Source: Thalassiosira profunda (taxonomy: Eukaryota; Bacillariophyta; Thalassiosirophyceae; Thalassiosirales; Thalassiosiraceae). Taken from it: DNA of 10,864 bases. A program made the translations under genes and the position numbers. Under the pieces are notes generated by a model, which was not told the origin of the DNA, made no database searches, and was given only the letters and a program-made list of their open reading frames with translations. The stretch covers positions 1 to 10,864 of the forward strand of contig JALLAP010002324.1 of the NCBI GenBank assembly GCA_036939355.1, in the 5' to 3' direction. This document shows, piece after piece, positions 7,398 to 10,864 of this stretch. Numbering within the stretch: position 1 is the stretch's first letter; every line of letters starts with the position of its first letter.

Positions 7398-9299
7398 TCA
7401 CTGCAGCGATTGAGGACTGGCTGCAGGCTCCTCGATTCTCCATTGGTGGTTGGATACCAACGTCACCGAGTCTAGCACAGCACTGTCATGGTTCTGCATG
7501 AATTCAATGGTCGCGACGGAGTCGTTGTGCACATGAACACGAGAGTAACCATACGTTTGGACGGCTGCAATGCTCCAGCTTTTGTTGTAGTATCCGGCAG
7601 TATCGACGTCCATCCCACCGGTTCCGACCATTATGTGCAGCGTTCCCCTGTCTCCGTCGAAACAACGGCCTTGGAACACCCGGCACGTCCGTTCGTAGGC
7701 GTGATAGTGTCCACTGAAATAGGCGTCCACTCCGTACCTCGCCAGTAAAGGCTCCAAGGCCCCCCGAATCATCAGAGTCACTTTGTAATCGGCGGGGTAG
7801 TCCTCGGAGCAGTACATGGGCCGGTGGCCATAAACGAATAGCCACGGGGTGGCCGCTCTGTCGACGCTGTCCAACTCCGATTCGAGCCACGCGTACATTT
7901 CAGATCCGGGCGTGAAATCGTGCTCCGTGCTTATGACGATGTGCGCAGTTCGGCCGGATCGAAAGCTGTACCAATACGGAGGCTGCGTTCCAAGTGGGTT
8001 TGCGCCCTGCATCGGCGTCGCATAGCGATGCATGTAAGGCACGCCGCACTCCCCGTTCGATTCAGAGCCGTAGTTTCCGCCAACGGGCTTGAACCCACCC
8101 GACGCGTGTGCGTATTCATGATTGCCAAGTCCAACCATGTAGGGCGTAGATTGCGATACTTCCTGGATCATTTGGCCGAACTGGTCCCACGCGTATCCCC
8201 TCCCGCAAGCATATCCAAGATCGCCGATGTGAATGATTGCAGCGTACCGTCCATCCGGTGCAGCTGCTATGTCCGACGCTATCCGTGCAATCGTCGTCGT
8301 CGACCGATCTTGTTGCCGCGCCAAGTCTAGATCTCCATAGACGAAGAAACTCGTGCGATCGTCTTTGGATCTCGCTCTTTGTCCATCTTTAAGTGGGGAG
8401 AGGAAGCTCCGCACCTCCTCCGTAGCATCATGTGATGCGGACCCAACCCGATAGTAGTACCGCCTGTCAGGAGCGACGTCAACGTATACTCTGTGAATCC
8501 ATCCGGGATGTCGGTAGTGTATGGGCCCCGTCATATTCGCGGGAGCCTCGCACATGTCACTTGCAGCGTATGTTGTTGAGTATCCCGTCTGCGTTTGGAC
8601 GTCGGGCGTCCCCTCGCGTACGGTTTCAAGATCCGTCCCGTAAATCACGATGGGAGTGTCAGAGCTGCCCGACACCCACTGCAGCATGACCTGCGTCGAT
8701 ATTCGCCCAAAGCTCAGACGCAAACTGGTCGGTTCGTCGTACCCCGTCCCCGGCTCGACAACGCCCGTGCGCGCCAGCGCTCGTCCATCGCGATTTCGGA
8801 CGTACCGGAACGCATACGATGCACGGTAATTGGGTAGCGGCCCGACGAGAGTCCATCCCCTCTTCCCATCGACTGTTATCCAGTCCACAATCTCCCAATC
8901 CTTCGAGTCTGGAGGGCAATAGACGCCGATGTAATCCCCCTCTCCCCACCCGGGCGCGCTCCACGAAACGTTGACATATCCCATTGTGTCGAACTCGCGG
9001 GATGCAGTTTGGATGAATGTGCCGCCCAACCCCACCGCGGATGGTACCAGCGCCGAACTGAGGAAGAGGAGCGCTATCGAAATAAGCATGGGCGCGAGAA
9101 TAAACGTCAGCGTCGACAAGCGTCGCCTCTTCGCTGCTGCTTCTTCGGTGGCGTCATCTTCGAGCTCCAACCTAGTGCTTGTATTGCCCCCGCCACCGCC
9201 GCGCGGCGGAATCGAGGATGCATGGTGGGACAGCCAATCGCCCCCGAAGAGGGGACGGGACGCCGCAGCGTCGTCGTCAGCTGTGGCCGCCTTCATCAT
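7398..9299 (-). CDS. Purple acid phosphatase, type II membrane-anchored
   Basis: This is an intronless 633-aa metallophosphoesterase of the purple acid phosphatase family, predicted to hydrolyse phosphomonoesters outside the cytoplasm. A 60-residue N-terminal segment ends in KRRR. One hydrophobic span follows (about 63-85) with no cleavable signal, so the catalytic part should be lumenal or extracellular. The N-terminal beta-sandwich domain (about 188-300) precedes the catalytic domain (about 315-600). All seven metal ligands are visible: D323 (YGDLD), D360 and Y363 (HIGDLGY), N393 (GNHEY), H492 (VYGHRPMY), H531 and H533 (SGHYHAYERT). Motif I is GDLD where GDxG is usual, but the Asp ligand is intact. 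Sequons include N110 (NVS), N255 (NMT), N572 (NKS) and N592 (NDS). The start is the ATG at 9299 (9296 is equally possible). The frame stays open to 9410, but the extra residues lie before the anchor in the shared promoter. Induction by phosphate starvation is typical of the family, but no site here shows it. Confidence 0.93.
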   Translation of the reverse strand: MMKAATADDDAAASRPLFGGDWLSHHASSIPPRGGGGGNTSTRLELEDDATEEAAAKRRRLSTLTFILAPMLISIALLFLSSALVPSAVGLGGTFIQTASREFDTMGYVNVSWSAPGWGEGDYIGVYCPPDSKDWEIVDWITVDGKRGWTLVGPLPNYRASYAFRYVRNRDGRALARTGVVEPGTGYDEPTSLRLSFGRISTQVMLQWVSGSSDTPIVIYGTDLETVREGTPDVQTQTGYSTTYAASDMCEAPANMTGPIHYRHPGWIHRVYVDVAPDRRYYYRVGSASHDATEEVRSFLSPLKDGQRARSKDDRTSFFVYGDLDLARQQDRSTTTIARIASDIAAAPDGRYAAIIHIGDLGYACGRGYAWDQFGQMIQEVSQSTPYMVGLGNHEYAHASGGFKPVGGNYGSESNGECGVPYMHRYATPMQGANPLGTQPPYWYSFRSGRTAHIVISTEHDFTPGSEMYAWLESELDSVDRAATPWLFVYGHRPMYCSEDYPADYKVTLMIRGALEPLLARYGVDAYFSGHYHAYERTCRVFQGRCFDGDRGTLHIMVGTGGMDVDTAGYYNKSWSIAAVQTYGYSRVHVHNDSVATIEFMQNHDSAVLDSVTLVSNHQWRIEEPAASPQSLQ

Positions 9300-9433
9300 C
9301 CATCGTTGCTTTGTTGTGGGCGGTCTTACTTGTGGTGCACCGACCCTGTCCGGCTTTTGTCCTTCCTGAAACACAAAACGGACACCTCGGTCACATTCAG
9401 GTCCACACAAAATCCGAGAGGGAGCCGCGCAAA
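9300..9433. promoter_or_regulatory. Short bidirectional promoter (phosphatase / NAA35)
   Basis: Only 134 bp separate the ATG of the phosphatase gene (-) from the ATG of the NAA35 gene (+). Both promoters and both 5' leaders must fit here, or transcription must start inside the neighbouring gene. On the minus strand there is a donor-like AAG|TAAGA at about 9333-9326, but no acceptor follows before the start codon. I see no TATA box. Confidence 0.6.
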
Positions 9434-10864
9434 ATGGCGCCCGCGGCAGAGGAGGCGCTCGTTGACGTCACGGACCTGGTGCGGCGGTGCGCCTCGCGGT
9501 GCCTCTCGTCCGCCCGCCCCTTCGCGCCCCCGGCGGCGGATGGTGCGGCGCTGCTCGGGCGAGCCCGCAAAAATGGGGACGGAGCAGGTGATGGGCTGGC
9601 CGGCGGGATGGAGGGGCTGCAAATACAGGGCGCCCCCACAAATGATGCCAAGGGCAGCGATGCGAATGGAGGCGTCGGCGGGGCGGGATCTGTCAAGGAT
9701 TTGGATCTACTGGACGCCATGACGGCCCTGGAGTTGGGCGACGATCGTATGGACTGCTGCGAGATTCCTGTGGTCCACACATCCAACAACCCATCATCAG
9801 GAGATGCCGACCCGGAAAACGACCCCAAGCCGCCATTGGATCCTTCCTCAACGACGACGTATCCCCCTCGCATCGCTCCCACGAGCCTGAGCGACGGCAC
9901 GCCATGTGTGTCACCATCAGCTCCAAACACATCACATGCCTCCCAGAACCTGCCGGCCACCACCCTCCTCCTGCCATCCTCGCCCTGCCCCTCCCTGCTC
10001 CCCCACTGGGACGCCCTCTCCATCTCCTCCCATTCCTTACTGTCGCTCCTCCTCCTCCAAATAACGGCGTTGGAGGCCTACATTGGCACCAACAACGGCG
10101 GCTCCAGCGCCGCCGAGACGCTCTATAGCATGTTGTGGCTCCACNGAGGCCTACATTGGCACCAACAACGGCGGCTCCAGCGCCGCCGAGACGCTCTATA
10201 GCATGTTGTGGCTCCACGATGGGGTGTTGCGGGACATGTCCGAGCGGCTGGGAGTGAACTTTGCCGATCCGGTAGGAGATGTCGAAAAGGGGGTGGAGAG
10301 CTTGGAAACGAGGGATGGGGAGTACAGCATGGAGGTGGACGATCAAGGCGGGCACACCCTCAAGGGCGGGGCGAAGGCGATCGTGGCGGACGAGCGGACC
10401 GTGGCGCGGTGGATCCTCTTCGCGTCCTCGCTGGGGACAGTGAGAATTGCCGAGGCGGTCAGATGGGCGGTGGTGAACGCCGATTTTTACGAGGAGGAAG
10501 ATTTTGGCGTCGCGATGCACGGGGACAAGGCTGCGGGAGAACTGGGGGGCGTGAATTCCATAGAGGATGGAGAAACGACGGAAGAGGGCGATGCCGATGG
10601 TGTAGCCGCCACACCCTCGACAGAGAGCGACACTGGGTCGACGAATCAGATCGGTGACACCACCATGAAATTCTGTCCGGCGCTGGAGGGCAGCCAGTAC
10701 ATCGAGGTGATCTGGGATACGGCCTTGTCGTACCTCCACCTGTATCGCACGACGTGCATATCAAAGGAAATGGACATGGACTCGTTAGATCCAGTGATTG
10801 GAGCGGTGGAATCCATCCTCAAATGGCAGCAGTGCTTCTTCCAAGCGGTCAAAACCCTATCCAA
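9434..10864 (+). CDS. NAA35: NatC N-alpha-acetyltransferase auxiliary subunit (Naa35/Mak10), partial
   Basis: The product is the large scaffold subunit of NatC, which with Naa30 and Naa38 acetylates the N-terminal Met of proteins starting with Met plus a hydrophobic residue, on cytosolic ribosomes. Residues 9-24 (LVDVTDLVRRCASRCL) followed by DLLDAMTALELGDDRMDCC (91-109) match the family's N-terminal signature, where AMSAIE...DPKMDAG is usual. Further matches are the helix ending LEAYIGTNN...ETLYSMLWLH (213-237) and NADFYEEEDFGVAM further on. The segment at about 112-188 is rich in Pro, Ser and Thr and looks like an unstructured insertion. The ATG at 9434 has a good context (caaaATGgcg). Taken literally the frame breaks at 10145, because a 72-bp duplication with an N inserts 73 bases. 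Reading from 10144 straight to 10218 (LWLH-DGVLRDM) stays open to the window end. The 3' part of the gene is outside the window. Confidence 0.85.
10073..10217. repeat. 72-bp perfect duplication flanking a single N (assembly join)
   Basis: Copy 1 is 10073-10144 and copy 2 is 10146-10217. Both begin gaggcctacattggcacc and end gttgtggctccac, and they appear identical throughout. The only ambiguous base of the window, N at 10145, lies exactly between them. Removing one copy and the N (73 bases) restores the NAA35 frame. This is the pattern left when two overlapping contigs are joined by a minimal gap instead of being merged. Confidence 0.93.

Noticed and set aside
10073..10217. Real tandem duplication or CRISPR-like repeat
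   Set aside because: There are only two copies, separated by a single N, and removing one restores a conserved gene. An assembly join explains it.
10208..10657. 149-codon plus-strand open frame
   Set aside because: It is out of frame with NAA35. The conserved NAA35 residues lie in the frame that starts at 10218.
1..10864. tRNA, rRNA, transposon ends, prophage or CRISPR content
   Set aside because: I saw no cloverleaf-compatible sequence, rRNA motif, transposase or integrase motif, terminal inverted repeats or spacer-repeat array while reading the window. This was done by eye, so a weak element could be missed.

Overview
This window looks like nuclear DNA of a compact microbial eukaryote. 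The evidence is three clean GT-AG introns (232, 66 and 67 nt), a targeting peptide and a NatC subunit of the eukaryotic N-terminal acetylation machinery, single-pass ecto-enzymes, and ATGs without bacterial ribosome binding sites. Coding sequence is GC-rich and spacers are short. A unicellular alga or other stramenopile-like protist would fit, but that assignment is a guess from style, not from a marker gene.

Six genes are visible and their orientation alternates strictly: - + - + - +. From left to right: (1) the first 15 codons of a minus-strand gene whose product begins with a signal-peptide-like stretch (ends at the window edge); (2) a plus-strand membrane-anchored M14 zinc carboxypeptidase (396-3135, one intron, 835 aa); (3) a minus-strand gene for an unrecognised 589-aa protein with a Cys/His cluster and basic tail (3259-5094, one intron); (4) a plus-strand gene for an unrecognised 470-aa protein that combines a mitochondrial-type N-terminus with an NLS-like C-terminus (5540-7019, one intron); (5) a minus-strand type II membrane purple acid phosphatase (7398-9299, intronless, 633 aa); (6) a plus-strand NAA35/Mak10 homologue, the NatC auxiliary subunit (9434 to beyond the window).

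Three divergent spacers hold the promoters (48-395, 5095-5539, 9300-9433) and two convergent spacers hold the 3' ends (3136-3258, 7020-7397). The 5095-5539 spacer carries four TGCACAAG units spaced 10-11 bp apart. The carboxypeptidase and the phosphatase are both predicted to act outside the cytoplasm and could serve peptide and phosphate scavenging, but the genes do not form an operon or an obvious single pathway.

The one clear sequence problem is at 10073-10217. A 72-bp segment occurs twice, separated by a single N. Dropping one copy plus the N restores the NAA35 reading frame exactly, so this is most likely an assembly join and not biology.

I did not find a convincing new multi-gene system. 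The best leads are the divergent pair of unrecognised genes (3 and 4) and the phased repeat between them.
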